Source: Strobilurus pachycystidiatus
Taxonomy: Eukaryota; Basidiomycota; Agaricomycetes; Agaricales; Physalacriaceae
NCBI GenBank assembly: GCA_019915135.1
Contig: JAHLMK010000005.1
Span: 124,001-188,000, forward strand
Length of the DNA: 64,000 bases
Reading direction: 5' to 3'
In this document: in pieces, positions 34,222 through 45,152 of the stretch
Numbering within the stretch: the first letter of the stretch is position 1
Layout: the number at the start of each line of letters is the position of its first letter
Translations under genes and position numbers: made by a program
The notes under the pieces: model-generated
Database searches by the model: none
Seen by the model: the letters and a program-made list of their open reading frames with translations, nothing else
What the model was told of the DNA's origin: nothing

Positions 34222-36317
34222 TTACTTGAAACGAGTAAGAATGTTGCGCAATGGCATAGGTACCCGGCTCTTCGACACCACCTTATCCTGCTCTCGCCTC
34301 AACGCATTCTCGTCCATCGTAAACCTCGATCGCTTCGGCCACGTCAACTTCGTCATCGCATTCTCTTTACCCTCAGACATCTTGTTGTCATCCTGCTTCT
34401 GTCCTGGACGCCCTTTCTGGGGTGAAGTCGGAATCATACTGTGTCGCGCCATTCGAGCGGCTGTAACGATCGGTGCACGACTGCTAGAGGGTGGTTGGAT
34501 GCTTCTAGCTGCGGACGCCTTTGTCGGAGATCGCGAATGGAGCGCCATAGTATGTCGCCTGTGAGTCGTCGGAGGCGTCGACGTCGCGCGCGGAGGTATT
34601 ACATGGATGGGTTTACGCCTTCCAGCCGCGCTCAGGAAAGGTGGCGGATTCTTGCTCGGTGACATGTTCTGCGGAGGTATGACAACACACTTGGGTGCGT
34701 AGGTGTGCCGATTAGACGGAGGGCGTTTCGACGCAGGTGCGGATGTCCCTGTGGAGTGACGAGGACGGGGTGAAGGAGGCGGCTTGACTAGTGCCACAGG
34801 GACTTCCGTCTCATCTTCCTCCGAGGCGAAACGAACACTTTTGCATCGCTTCAGGATTCCTCGGGGAGAGCTCGAGCGGCTTGGGCAAGGTGGGAGCGGG
34901 GAAGTGGGAGGAAGATAATTCGGGTCCAGAGGCGCCGACGACGGTCTTTTCAAGTCCACAGGCGAGTGCGACAGCACTGGAGTTGCAACAAGCGTTTCAT
35001 CGAGTAGAGAGTCGTCAAGAATATTCGGGCCTGAACATAACATTTCGGGGGATGCGCTCGAAACAAAGGATTGGTCCAGCCCAGTAGTGAACGCCCAATC
35101 GTCGACCTGTCGATCTGGCGTAGTTGCACCAGAGTTTTGTTGCACTTGATATTGCAACAGATCGGCACTTGTGGGAGTTTTGACTTGGAGGGAAGCGCAT
35201 CTGGATCGCAAGTTTCCTATCATGTCTTGGAGATTCCTAGGCATTGAACAGGGTTCAGCTGAATGACGTTCGGACACGGGTGCATAGTCTGAAGAACATC
35301 CAAGAAAGGCGGTCGGAATTTCGGGATAGATGATGTCTTTGAGCTTAGAATCGTCGAGTTCCAATGGCGGTAAAGTTCGATGTCTTCTTGTGGCTAGTGA
35401 AGTCATTGTCGGTTGAGCACAGACTAGAGTTCCAGTGGACTCGAGAGATAGAGGCATAGCGAACTGAGAGTTTGAGATGATTAGAGAGGGAGGGAGTATG
35501 TTGGCAGGAACCTCTTCTTCTTCCGGTATAATGTCGGCGGCAGCAGGAGGGTTTGTATCAGAGAAATAGGTGTTCAAGTCGCGTAGTTGGACCATCATGT
35601 CGACAACTTCGGGGCTCATAGTCGTGGCGGGCACCTGAACGGACCAGCGCTTTGTTTTTCCGTCGGACCTAAGAGTGATCTCGCGTTCAAAGACGAGCGC
35701 GTCACGATGGCTGTTGGTAGATCGCTTGTTGATGATGGGAGAGTCGGAAGGACGTATAAGAGGCTCGACGCGAGCACAAGCGTTCCTCGCAGTAGAGAGG
35801 GTGGTCTTGAAGTGCTCTGGCGGGTACAGCGATCCTTCAGGAATCCAGGGCGTGTCTTCATCTTCGACCAGCTCTCCCCAAGGCGTGTGGCCGGGTGCGT
35901 ACACGTTGACTAACAGGTTCTCCTGCGATCAATGTGAGTAGTTGTACGCGAAAGGGCCAGAGCGACGCGTACAGTCCATCTTCTGACGGAGAGGTTCTCC
36001 TTTGGCATGGTGCGAAGTCGAGGAGGCGTCGGAACGGTGATGGTCGCGTTGGGCTCGCCCGTCAGCCGCGGCTTTGTGCCCAGGATGCTCGCCAGGGGTA
36101 TCATGCATCCAAGCGGAAAAGGCGGGGCTCCCGAGTCGGAGGAAATGACAGAAATGGAATCGGAAAAAGAAAGGGATTCTGCGAGGAGACTAGGGTCGTG
36201 TTGGATGTCGGCAAAGGACTGGTCGAGGTCTAGTGAGCTGTATGTTGCGACCGACTGGATAGACGGGCTGTAGTCGGCGCACTGGGCGGCAGGAGGACCC
36301 ATCTTCGGCATCGACAT
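34222..36317 (-). CDS. Disordered protein with a PP1-docking-like motif
   Basis: Two exons: MSMPKMGPPAAQCADYSPSI at 36317, spliced at about 35,977-35,928 (RRWT joined to ENLLVNVYAPGHTPWGEL), then one long exon to 34222. The product is about 680 residues and mostly low-complexity Ser/Pro-rich. I recognise no catalytic domain. A conserved-looking N-terminal part (FEREITLRSDGKTKRWSVQV) resembles a folded beta segment. At 34,825-34,862 the protein reads GILKRCKSVRFASEEDE. KSVRF fits the RVxF consensus for docking to protein phosphatase 1, and a basic leader plus acidic tail is common around such sites. The C-terminus is basic (RRHTMALHSRSPTKA). A PP1 regulator is inference only. It is divergent from the M28 peptidase gene. 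Confidence 0.65.
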
Positions 36318-36786
36318 GCAAGTCCGGGTCCAAGCTGGGATGGACCGGGGTAACAGCCATCACCTTGGCAAGAACCACCTGAGAACCACTGCCATGTTGG
36401 GTGCTGACCGCCTCCTGCTCCCGCCACATATGGCCATACGCTGCCTGCACGATAAGCCATCTCAGCATGTGTCTATGCTTCTGATAGCAGCAGGCCCGCA
36501 TGACGGTCACCTTGCAACGCTAATTACCATGGTGTGCTCCAATTGCAGAGCCACCGCGAATTCGTGCCAGATATATGGATGATTGTTTTCTGGACTGCCC
36601 ACTCGCATGGTCTCGCATGCAAGGCTCCGCCAAGACCTTCCTGTGCAGCTTCTGCTCTGAAGCGCCACGATGAAACCTCCAGCACACTGCATGGTTCACC
36701 CGGAGAGACTGGAGTATAAATTACGGGTGTCAACTCCTTCGTCTCTAGAGTCTTTCTCCCGTTGATTCCGTCGCTCTGTATTCGAC
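36318..36786. other. Divergent promoter region
   Basis: A 469-bp region between two divergent start codons. It contains the TATA box of the peptidase gene and no recognisable coding sequence. Confidence 0.5.
36715..36720 (+). promoter_or_regulatory. TATA box of the M28 peptidase gene
   Basis: TATAAA lies 67 nt upstream of the ATG at 36787, a normal distance for a fungal core promoter. Secreted hydrolase genes often have such regulated TATA promoters. Confidence 0.5.
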
Positions 36787-38219
36787 ATGATGCGCTTCAA
36801 TCTCACATCACTTGTCCTTCTGGCGACTTCTCTTGTCGTTTACGCTGCTCCCGTTGCGCATGACGAGATTGCTGTCAAGACTGCCCAGGGTCTCCATCTT
36901 CTCAGTCTCGCAGAAGACGAGGAGCCGGTCTGGAAGACAGATGAGGAGAAACTGGAACTGCTCCGCCAGGGCGTTCACTTCGTACGGATCTTCCTCCACA
37001 TACTCGTCGTTCGGTCCGAAACTGACTTGATCTTGTCAAGTTCGACGTCACGTACACCTATGAATTGGAACAAGACTTGCCACCAAAGGAGGAAAAACTT
37101 GTGGCGACTGCGTGTACGACATCGCTTCATACTCTCTGTCTTCGCTTGATATTCAATCCTCCTTCCAGTCCCGTCCCCATCGCACCAAACCGCCGTCAAA
37201 GCCATCCTGAGCACCGTCTCGATCTCGAACATGCAGACTTACCTTTCGAGTCTTACTGCATTCAATAACAGGTACTATACCACCACCACGGGTGCCCAGG
37301 CCAGTACATACATTCTCAACACTGTCAACTCTGTGAGTGTTTTCAATTCAGTCAGTCCAGGCCTCGGTCTGAAACTCTATCTCCATCCCAGATCACCAGC
37401 AGCAGGAGTGATATCACCTGTTCTCTCTACGCGCATAGCTGGGCCCAATCGAGTATCATCTGTAAAGTTGCTGGCACGGCAGCGACGACACCTGTTACCA
37501 TCATCGGCGCGCACATGGACTCCATAAACTTGAACAGCCCTACGAGCGGTCGCGCTCCTGGTGCAGATGATGATGGTACCGGAACCGTCAATGTTATCGA
37601 AGGTCTTCGGGCTCTTGTGGCTGCCGGATGGAAGCCTGCAAAACCTGTCGAGTTCCATTGGTATTCAGGCGAAGAGGCCGGTCTATTGGGATCTCAGGCG
37701 ATTGCTGCCGCATATGCAAAGGCAGGAACCAAAGTCTACGCCATGATGGAGATGGACATGTCCGGCTAGTAAGCACCCCCGCCTACCCTCGCCATTGTCA
37801 CCCCATTGATTGTGTATCTCCAGCTTTAAGTCTGGTACAAAGGAGGTCTTCGCCCTCCAGGCTGACTATATTGATTCCGGACTGAATGCGTTCCTTGGAA
37901 GCGTCATCGACGAGTACGCTGCGTTCGGATGGACAATGGATATAGCCGTAAGTCATCCTCTGCTTTTCGAGCACAGTAATGTCGCAACTAAATTGGGATG
38001 TCTTCAATACAGTGTGGATATGCGTGCTCTGATCATGCGAGCTGGTACAAGCAGGGTTACCCAACGACCTTCCCATACGAGGCTGTGACCGGCAACGATG
38101 ACCCGTATGTTCACACTTCCAGTGATACGACCTCCGTTTCTGGATTCTCCTGGACACACTCCTTGGAGTTTGCAAAGATCGTGGTGGCTTTCGCTTATGA
38201 ATTGAATCCCCCTGCGTAG
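36787..38219 (+). CDS. Secreted M28 zinc aminopeptidase (leucine aminopeptidase type)
   Basis: The N-terminus MMRFNLTSLVLLATSLVVYA is a clear signal peptide, probably cut before APVAHDE. A propeptide-like segment follows (LHLLSLAEDEEPVWKT), then FDVTYTYELEQDLPPKEE. The catalytic domain has TTTTGAQASTYILNTVNSI, VTIIGAHMDSINL (zinc His and catalytic Asp), PGADDDGTGTVNVIEGL (bridging Asp), YSGEEAGLLGSQAIA (catalytic and zinc Glu), YAMMEMDMSGY (zinc Asp) and ACGYACSDHASWYKQGYP (last zinc His). All expected ligands are present. About 390 residues after removing six introns, ending at 38219. Enzymes of this family release N-terminal Leu and other residues outside the cell. The gene looks intact. 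Confidence 0.93.
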
Positions 38220-38556
38220 ATACAATCGTATTCAAGTTGAAATGTATTATTGTGACAGGGCAAATATCTTTCTTTGTCATTTAGGTTGTTCTTGAGCTCT
38301 CCACGAACCAGTTCAATTCCCTGAAGTGATAACTTCCGTGCAATCTCATCTTCAACCAAGTTGGGCCGCGCTGCCCTCGTAATACGGCTGATGAAATCGC
38401 CCCCCAATCGTTCCCGATATAGAAGATCGTTCCACATCAAATTTTGAACAGACATTTTCTGTTTCCGTTTCACGTTGTAGCCAGGTTGTAGCGGCCCGCT
38501 TTCCTCTCCCTATCCACCCTCTCTCTCTCTGCCTGTGACGACCCTCTTACGCTCTC
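38220..38556. other. Promoter region of the MTHFR gene
   Basis: 337 bp ending in a CT-rich stretch (38,500-38,535, TCTCTC repeats) just before the MTHFR start. Such pyrimidine tracts are common in fungal housekeeping promoters. A minus-strand frame here (38,195-38,473) is rejected. Confidence 0.5.
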
Positions 38557-40720
38557 ATGAAAGTCAGCCAAAAAATCGAACAGTCCGCCAAGGCCGACAA
38601 AATATGGTGGTCCTTTGAGTATTTCCCTCCCCGCACCGCGCAGGTATATTCCATCTCTGCTTGCCCGTGAACCCCCACCTACTTTGTGTATCGTAGGGTC
38701 TCCAAAATTTACTAGATCGCATAGAGCGTATGAGGGCGCTCGGGCCAGAGTTCATCGATATTACATGGTCAGTACCGGCCTCACCTTGACCGTATCTTGT
38801 CCTAAGAGATATGCAGGAATGCTGGCGGAAGGACGTCCGACCTGACTGCGGAAATGGTCAAGACCTGCCAGGGCATGATTGGTATTGAAACATGCATGCA
38901 TCTAACATGCACCAACATGCCCAAAGAAAAGGTTGATATTGCCTTGCGGGTGAGTAATCGATCCCCTCTTTGCGGATGTATCTATATCGACCGCCTTGCA
39001 GGAAGCGAAAGTGGCTGGTTGCCGCAATGTTCTTGCTCTCCGCGGCGATCCCCCCATGGGCAAGGAGGACTGGGAGGCAGTCGAAGGTGGCTTCGTACAC
39101 GGAATCGACCTCGTCAGACACATCCGACGTGAATATGGCGACTACTTTGACATCGCAGTCGCCGGCTTCCCCCAGAACCAGCTTTTGCCGTTAGAAGAAC
39201 GCGATCTCGAGATGAAGTACCTCAAGGAAAAGATTGACGCCGGAGTCGACTTCATATTCACCCAGATGTTCTATGATGTAGAGGTATTCATCGATTGGGT
39301 CAAGTCTGTACGCGCAGCCGGCATCACCATCCCCATCGTTCCCGGTATTGCTCCGATTCAAACGTGGAATGGCTTCCAACGCGCGACTTCTTTGGCGAAG
39401 ACCATCATCCCCCAGTCGTTCTTGGACGCGCTGGAGCCGTACAAGAACAACGATGAAAAAGTCAGGGAGATCGGTACGAAGCTGGTGGCCGATATGTGTC
39501 GACGCATCTTGAAGGAGGACGTTGGCATTCGCGGCCTTCACTTTTACACCATGAACTTGGAGAAGGGAACTAAGATGCTTTTGGAAGAACTCAACCTGGT
39601 GCCTCGGGTCGAGACCATTAAGCCCCTTCCTTGGAGGCAGGTCAGTAGAATGTTCCGATCCTTCTTGAAGGTTTGCTCACTCCACGCCTCAGTCCCTCAC
39701 CCCAAGTCGCCGGACAGAGACCATCCGCCCCATCTTTTGGGCGAACCGCACCAAGTCGTACATCTCACGGACGGAGAACTGGGACGAATACCCGAACGGC
39801 CGTTTCGGTGATTCGCGCAGTCCAGCTTACGGTGAACTCGATGGGTATGGTGTCTGGATCAAACAGACAGTAAGTACATAGCCTTTACAGGTGCAGTATC
39901 CGCCCAACTCAACATAATATTACAACAGAAAGAGGATGCTCTGAAACTCTGGGGCGAGCCCACTTCGTTTTCGGACGTGGCCTCTCTATTTTCACGGTTC
40001 TGCAGCGGGACATTGTCTGCATTGCCGTGGTCTGATCAGGCGCCTGCCATCGAAACCTCCGTTATCGCCAACAAGCTCTCGCAGATGAACGAACTCGGTT
40101 TCCTTACCATCAACTCGCAGCCGGCGGTCGACGGTGCAAGAAGCGACGACAAGGTGTTCGGATGGGGCCCAAGCAATGGGTACGTCTATCAGAAGGTAAG
40201 CGCCTGCGATTCCAACGGCTCTGTTTTCTCTGATCCGTCTCGTCACACCGCACCAGGCGTATCTCGAGTTTTTCGTCCAGCCGGCCTTGCTCGACCTCCT
40301 GCTTTCGCATATTGAACGGGACAACAACATCACTTACTACGTTATTAATAAACGCGGCGACTTGCGAACCAACACCCACTCCGATGGGCCCAACGCGGTG
40401 ACATGGGGTGTCTTCCCTGGCAAAGAGATCGTCCAGCCCACGATAGTGGAGGCTGTCAGCTTCATGGCGTGGAAGGTACGAATTCACTGCCTGGTTTCGA
40501 ACCTCTTTCTGAAATGAACCGGGTCTAGGACGAAGCATTTGAGCTCGGCCAACAGTGGGCCAAGGTCTACGATCCCGAGTCTCCCTCGCGGAAAGTAATA
40601 TCCGACCTCATGGAAACATGTTTCCTCGTTAACGTCGTGCACAACGATTTCCACGATTCGGACGCGATTTTCCGCCCATTCTTCCAGGCCGGGGAGGAAC
40701 ACAAGGCGTCTGCTGCCTAA
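38557..40720 (+). CDS. MET13: Methylenetetrahydrofolate reductase
   Basis: Reduces 5,10-methylene-THF to 5-methyl-THF for methionine synthesis; a cytosolic FAD enzyme. It starts [18 protein letters not shown] with [20 protein letters not shown] (catalytic Glu region). Then come [58 protein letters not shown] and [19 protein letters not shown], which form the TIM barrel. The regulatory half follows from about 39,690 ([20 protein letters not shown], then KLWGEPTS) to [20 protein letters not shown] and [18 protein letters not shown]. It ends HKASAA at 40720, about 620 residues, the full eukaryotic two-domain form. Yeast has two paralogues (MET12, MET13); the symbol is given for the family member with the main role, and orthology was not tested. 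Confidence 0.93.
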
Positions 40721-40997
40721 TCTATCTTGGATGCGCCACACTGGCACACATTCTCTGTATCATCATCTCTCCTTTCCATTCTCTCAATCACTGCTGTAGC
40801 ATTATACCCGGGTTCAACCCCCGGTGTTCATTAGCCCCTCCTTTTTGTTTACCACCATCCTCATCGCTCTGCATCTGCTCAACTCATTAGCGCATTTCTA
40901 CATACACACTTGCATCAACTGCACATATACTGCATCAACTGCATCCATCTCGTAGGATATATTTAGTCTACACCCAAATAACAATAATAAAAACCCG

Positions 40998-43907
40998 TCA
41001 CAAGTCAGAGAAAAAGAAATCAGTATTAGTAGGTGGCGGTCCTGCCGTTAATCCGCTGGGTATCTCAACCTTCTCCCCAGATAGATCTATACCAGGGCGT
41101 CTCAGTCACGCAACACGACGGAGACAGAGAGTATCAACGTACCCAAAAGCTTAATCTTGAGCCCAATCTCTGTGAGTGCCTGGACGAATCCAGCAGTCTC
41201 CTTCGACGCAACGTGCCCTCCGTCGCGGCGTAGCATGTTCAGCCCGTCCGTCCAATCTGCCCAGCGCGATTGGTCCGGTGCAATCTGATCCGCAAGAGAG
41301 CCTTCGTGCGCACTCAACAAGGAGAAGGATAGCGGCGAGGGCCCCATGGGTGTTGTCTGCGGAAGGTCGCTGTGGTCCCGAAGAACATTAGGTGGCGGCA
41401 CACAGGTCCCCGTCGCGATTTCGCTGATGGCTGCCACCTCGATCCGCTCCGGCAAGTCCTCCAGCCCGTTGCGAACGGGAAATTTCATGGCGCTGTCCAC
41501 ATAGTACAAGTGTTTGAGGGTATTGTCCTACATGGCGGATCAGTAACTGGTGGCGTGAAATGGAGACGGTACTTGCCAGCCTCATGAATCTCCACGGTTT
41601 GCTCGGTCGACGAGAAGACTCTTTCGGTATCGGGGATGACTGCGGATAGGCGGCCACAAACCAAGCGCCTTGGAGTAAGCACTGTATTCGCTGTTGCCTC
41701 ACAAATTCATACGACTCCTTGTAGATCTTTGCGCGAAGATTCCTACCAAAAATGCGTCAATACCGCTCCTGAGCATGCCCTGATATCTTCACCTTATTGG
41801 CACCTTGCTCAAAAGATCATCTTCCATCTCGATTTCCTTCATCTGTCTCTCCCTCACCGCTCGATATTCACATTCCAGGAAATCGTGTTGTACTTCGTGC
41901 CACTCCCGTACATTTTCACTTCGAAGCGCCACTTTGACTCTGTCCAAATCAGCCGCAGCTCATCATAGCGGGGACCTGAACTTACTGACTGCGAACGAGA
42001 GCAGCCACGCGTGTAAAGTCTTCCGCGGCGGCGCCACTCTCACTCCACATTCGGATGAAGAAATGCGTCGCAAGGGAGTGTACCTTGACAAAGTCCATGA
42101 AAAACGGCTGAAATGTAGTAGAAGTAGAGTCTGCGGATCAATCAGTTTTCATGTCCTGGTATCATGTGCAGCTCACTTGCATCCTGGGGCGAAAATGGCC
42201 CAATGCTCGGAAAGTAATTCGACGACTTCATTCGACGCTTGACCTATGGGGCAACGCCGCTTCTCGGAGCGGCTCAACTGTTCCAAGACGAGCTAGAATC
42301 ACGATGCTTAACATGCATGCGGGAGCGGTTACAAAAACAGGGAGTGTCATACCTTGGAGAAATCGGGATCCGTCTTGACGAAATTGACCTGTAGGAAAGT
42401 TAGAGATGCGCGCTATCCGGCCCCCCTTTTGAACGTACTAAACATTGCAACCCTAGAACACCAACGTCACGGAATTCTGCATCTATGTCCTCAGTTTCGA
42501 AACCCAACTTGCGCCACTTGATGATCTCATTGTCGTCGTCTCTATCTTCTTGTAATTTACTACTAGACCATATGAAAGTAAGAGCAGCGGCATGCGAGCG
42601 GTCGCTAAGAGAGTCGACTGGTGTTGTCTTCTTCCGATGGGTCACACGTATAACGTTGGCTTGGAAGTCCAGGATACACGACGTTAGATCATCAATGGTA
42701 TGCGAAGTCATAAGACGCTGAAGACAAGGTCAAAATGAGAGACCGAAGATGGAGAGAACTACTCACAGCGACGGCCTTTCGGACATTGAGCCGATCAGTT
42801 TCTGAAATGAATTCCTCCCAGCGCGAATCATTCGCGTGAGCGAGGAGAGAGTTGATGAGCATCATGCTAGAAGCACTATGTCAGACGTGGATCTGGGAGA
42901 GAGGCCACACATGCCCACCTGTGCTGAACCGTAGCCGTATCGGCACTTCCTAAACGTTGAACCACTGTCTCGAGCAATCCTGGCTGCTTCCTCATTTGCT
43001 CAAAGACGACATGGAATCCGTATCGATATACGGTGTCGGGCGGCAGCACTGGCACGCCTGTACTAGAGCTAGCGCCCTGGCCAGGTGCGGTGAGCGGGTC
43101 CGCCTCGACGAGCTTCTTGAGGATAGCTGTTGCAGGTCTGCAGACATTGATAAGGGACTGTGGTGATGACAGGATCTGCACGATCTTGAAGATGAACGTG
43201 TCGTCTAGGTTGCCCCAGCCGTAGTCCAATTCCATCAGGTTTTGTGTTGCTGTTAACGCGTACTGTGGGGTGGGTTGAACAGAGCGTATGAGGTGTATAA
43301 TGAGGGTACATACCGCGAGCGTATTGCCATGGGAGGAGTATATGACATCGACAAGCTCCGCGAGACCGTTGTTGTTGATGAAGTGGTGCGCAAAGTCCTC
43401 TTCCTGGACGCTGTTCAGCACAACGGGCAGCCCACGACGGGGTCAGCACCACGCACGCGAATAAACTTTTGCAGCGAGAAGAGCGTGAGGCGCAGCGTCT
43501 TGTCGTCCCGCTGGGTGAGCTTCGCGACAATCTCCCTGGCCTCGCGCGAGGGCGCATTGACGAGTCTGATGGTGGGGTCAGGGCGACGTCCTGACAAGCT
43601 CGGCGCAGAACGACGACACGCACTTCAAGTTAGCTTTAGTTTTGATCTTCTTTCGCAGGTTGTCGTTCGTGACCAGCTCGTCCGTCTCGTCGCGCAACGC
43701 GTAATCCGAGGGCGGGCCCTTGATCTTGAGGTTAACGCAGAGCTGCGTGACCACGTCGTCGACAGTCAACGTCGGGTCGATCCTGGCCCGCACGGTTACG
43801 CCTTCGCCGGTGGTAACGCTGTTCGTAGGGACGAGTCCTGGCCGAGAGGAGGTCGTTGCCGCCGCCGGCGCAGGCGATGTAGCACCTGGGCTGCGTCTAG
43901 CGCTCAT
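40998..43907 (-). CDS. ELMO/CED-12 family protein with PH-like C-terminus
   Basis: ELMO proteins act with DOCK-type exchange factors to activate Rac. The product starts MSARRSPGATSPAPAAATTS at 43907, then a ubiquitin-like N-terminal part (TVDDVVTQLCVNLKIKGPPS). The armadillo-like ELMO region follows: LVNAPSREAREIVAKL, FINNNGLAELVDVIYSSHGN, DVGVLGLQCL and FVKTDPDFSK. The ELMO domain core has LEQLSRSEKRRCPIGQASNE, VVELLSEHWAIFAPG and QPFFMDFVKVHSLATHFFIR. A PH-like C-terminus includes WFVAAYPQSS, LKHLYYVDSAMKFPV and LSGEKVEIPSGLTAGPPPTN; it ends FFFSDL at 40998. About ten introns, one probably GC-AG at 42,131-42,180. About 760 residues and intact. A truncated copy of the middle part lies at 54.2-54.8 kb. 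Confidence 0.88.
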
Positions 43908-44231
43908 TGATGGGTGTGTGGGACAGAGGACATCGCCAGTGATGCCGATCAACGTGCGGCGAAAAGAGTAACAGTTCGGAGCTCACACAAGCGAATAGAT
44001 TAACGGAAGCGTTTACCCTCCGTGATTTCACAGTTGATCAAGGAAGACCTTGCAATGCAGAACCTGAGAAGGATTGGAGTGAAGTATACTAAGAAACCAA
44101 CAAATTCGAGGATCAGCATTTAAGTTCAGTTCATGGTGATAGCAGCATCTGAGATCTGAACAGGTGTATGTGATACATGCAATAGCAATGGAATCGTCAA
44201 TGACCACCACGTCCTCAAGGTCCCGGGCCTC

Positions 44232-44305
44232 GGGCCCCTAGCCAGGTAACCTACTGTATCGAGTCCTGCTCATACAGTAGGTCAGGTTACCTGGCTATCG
44301 GGCCC
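44232..44305. repeat. Inverted repeat (hairpin)
   Basis: The left arm 44,232-44,259 starts GGGCCCCTAGCCAGGTAACC. The right arm 44,272-44,305, reverse complemented, starts with the same GGGCCC, then TAGCCAGGTAACCT and CTACTGTAT. The arms differ mainly by a 4-base insertion; the loop is about 12 bases. It could be a foldback element remnant or a regulatory palindrome. Confidence 0.7.
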
Positions 44306-45102
44306 CATCCATAGCAAGGCCAAAGAAACCAGTGGAGTGAATCTAGTGACTCGGAGGTCATACACGGAGGTTCAGTTCGAAGCACTTGTTGCAATGGCAG
44401 TGGTGAACCTCAAGTGAATCTGGTTACTTACCTTCGTCCGGTCCGGAAAATCACAGCTATCACTACAGAGTACACAGTGACCGAACAGGTGATGACTATC
44501 CCAGTGGCGTGGACTCTGCATTGTCTAGTGGTGGACTTAGTAGAGAAATAAAAAAAAATGTCGAGCTGTGTGTGCCTTCATTTTGTACTTCTCTTGTATA
44601 CGCTACGAATACCATACGACGATATCGATAGACATATCAGTTTTCATTCGTGGCCGTTCAAGAAGCTTCGGCAATGAGTTTTCGACGCCGGTCGACAGAC
44701 GGGAGAAAGTTGTGTTGAGTGATTGCGGACAGGTACTACCAGATATTCCTCATATATAAGTAGTCCATGTCCACGTTCAGGTGCGATTGATCAGGCCATG
44801 TATAGACATATAGCGCCACATTATATAGCGCCGAAAAATGGCGTGGTATTAACTTGTCAATCTGAACTAAAGCCGCCTGCTGTGCCTCTATGATGGACGA
44901 GACGTATCTCATAATATGTACTTGAAGATTAACAGACCTAGGCCGACGCCCAAAGGATACCGCCCATTGTCGCGTAGGCCAAAACGGGAAACAATAGCCT
45001 CAGGTGACTCGTGTTAGCGCGCGCCATGTCAACAACAGTAAACATATCCGAACTTGGCAATTACAGTCACGACGCGAACAATGGACAAAGGCGTGGCCGC
45101 CC

Positions 45103-45109
45103 TATAAAA
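45103..45109 (+). promoter_or_regulatory. TATA box of the FunK1-type kinase gene
   Basis: TATAAAA lies 44 nt upstream of the ATG at 45153. Motif and spacing fit a core promoter with a short leader. Confidence 0.5.
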
Positions 45110-45152
45110 GGTTTGGGTGTGCTCTTTCTCTGTATCCACGCACTCTCTCAAC

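Larger units (their letters stand above)
43908..45152. other. Region upstream of the ELMO and FunK1 genes
   Basis: A 1.2-kb divergent region. It contains an inverted repeat (44,232-44,305), and at 44,488-44,545 a segment resembling 54,802-54,855 next to the truncated ELMO copy. The FunK1 TATA box is at its right end. No gene recognised. Confidence 0.45.

Noticed and set aside
36808..36999. Minus-strand frame inside the M28 gene
   Set aside because: Antisense shadow of the signal-peptide exon.
38195..38473. 92-codon minus-strand frame
   Set aside because: It occupies the MTHFR promoter and the M28 3' flank; no domain and no splice partners.
40806..40826. CCGGGTTCAACCCCCGG, a T-arm-like hairpin after MTHFR
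   Set aside because: Only this arm is present; the upstream 70 bases do not fold as a tRNA.
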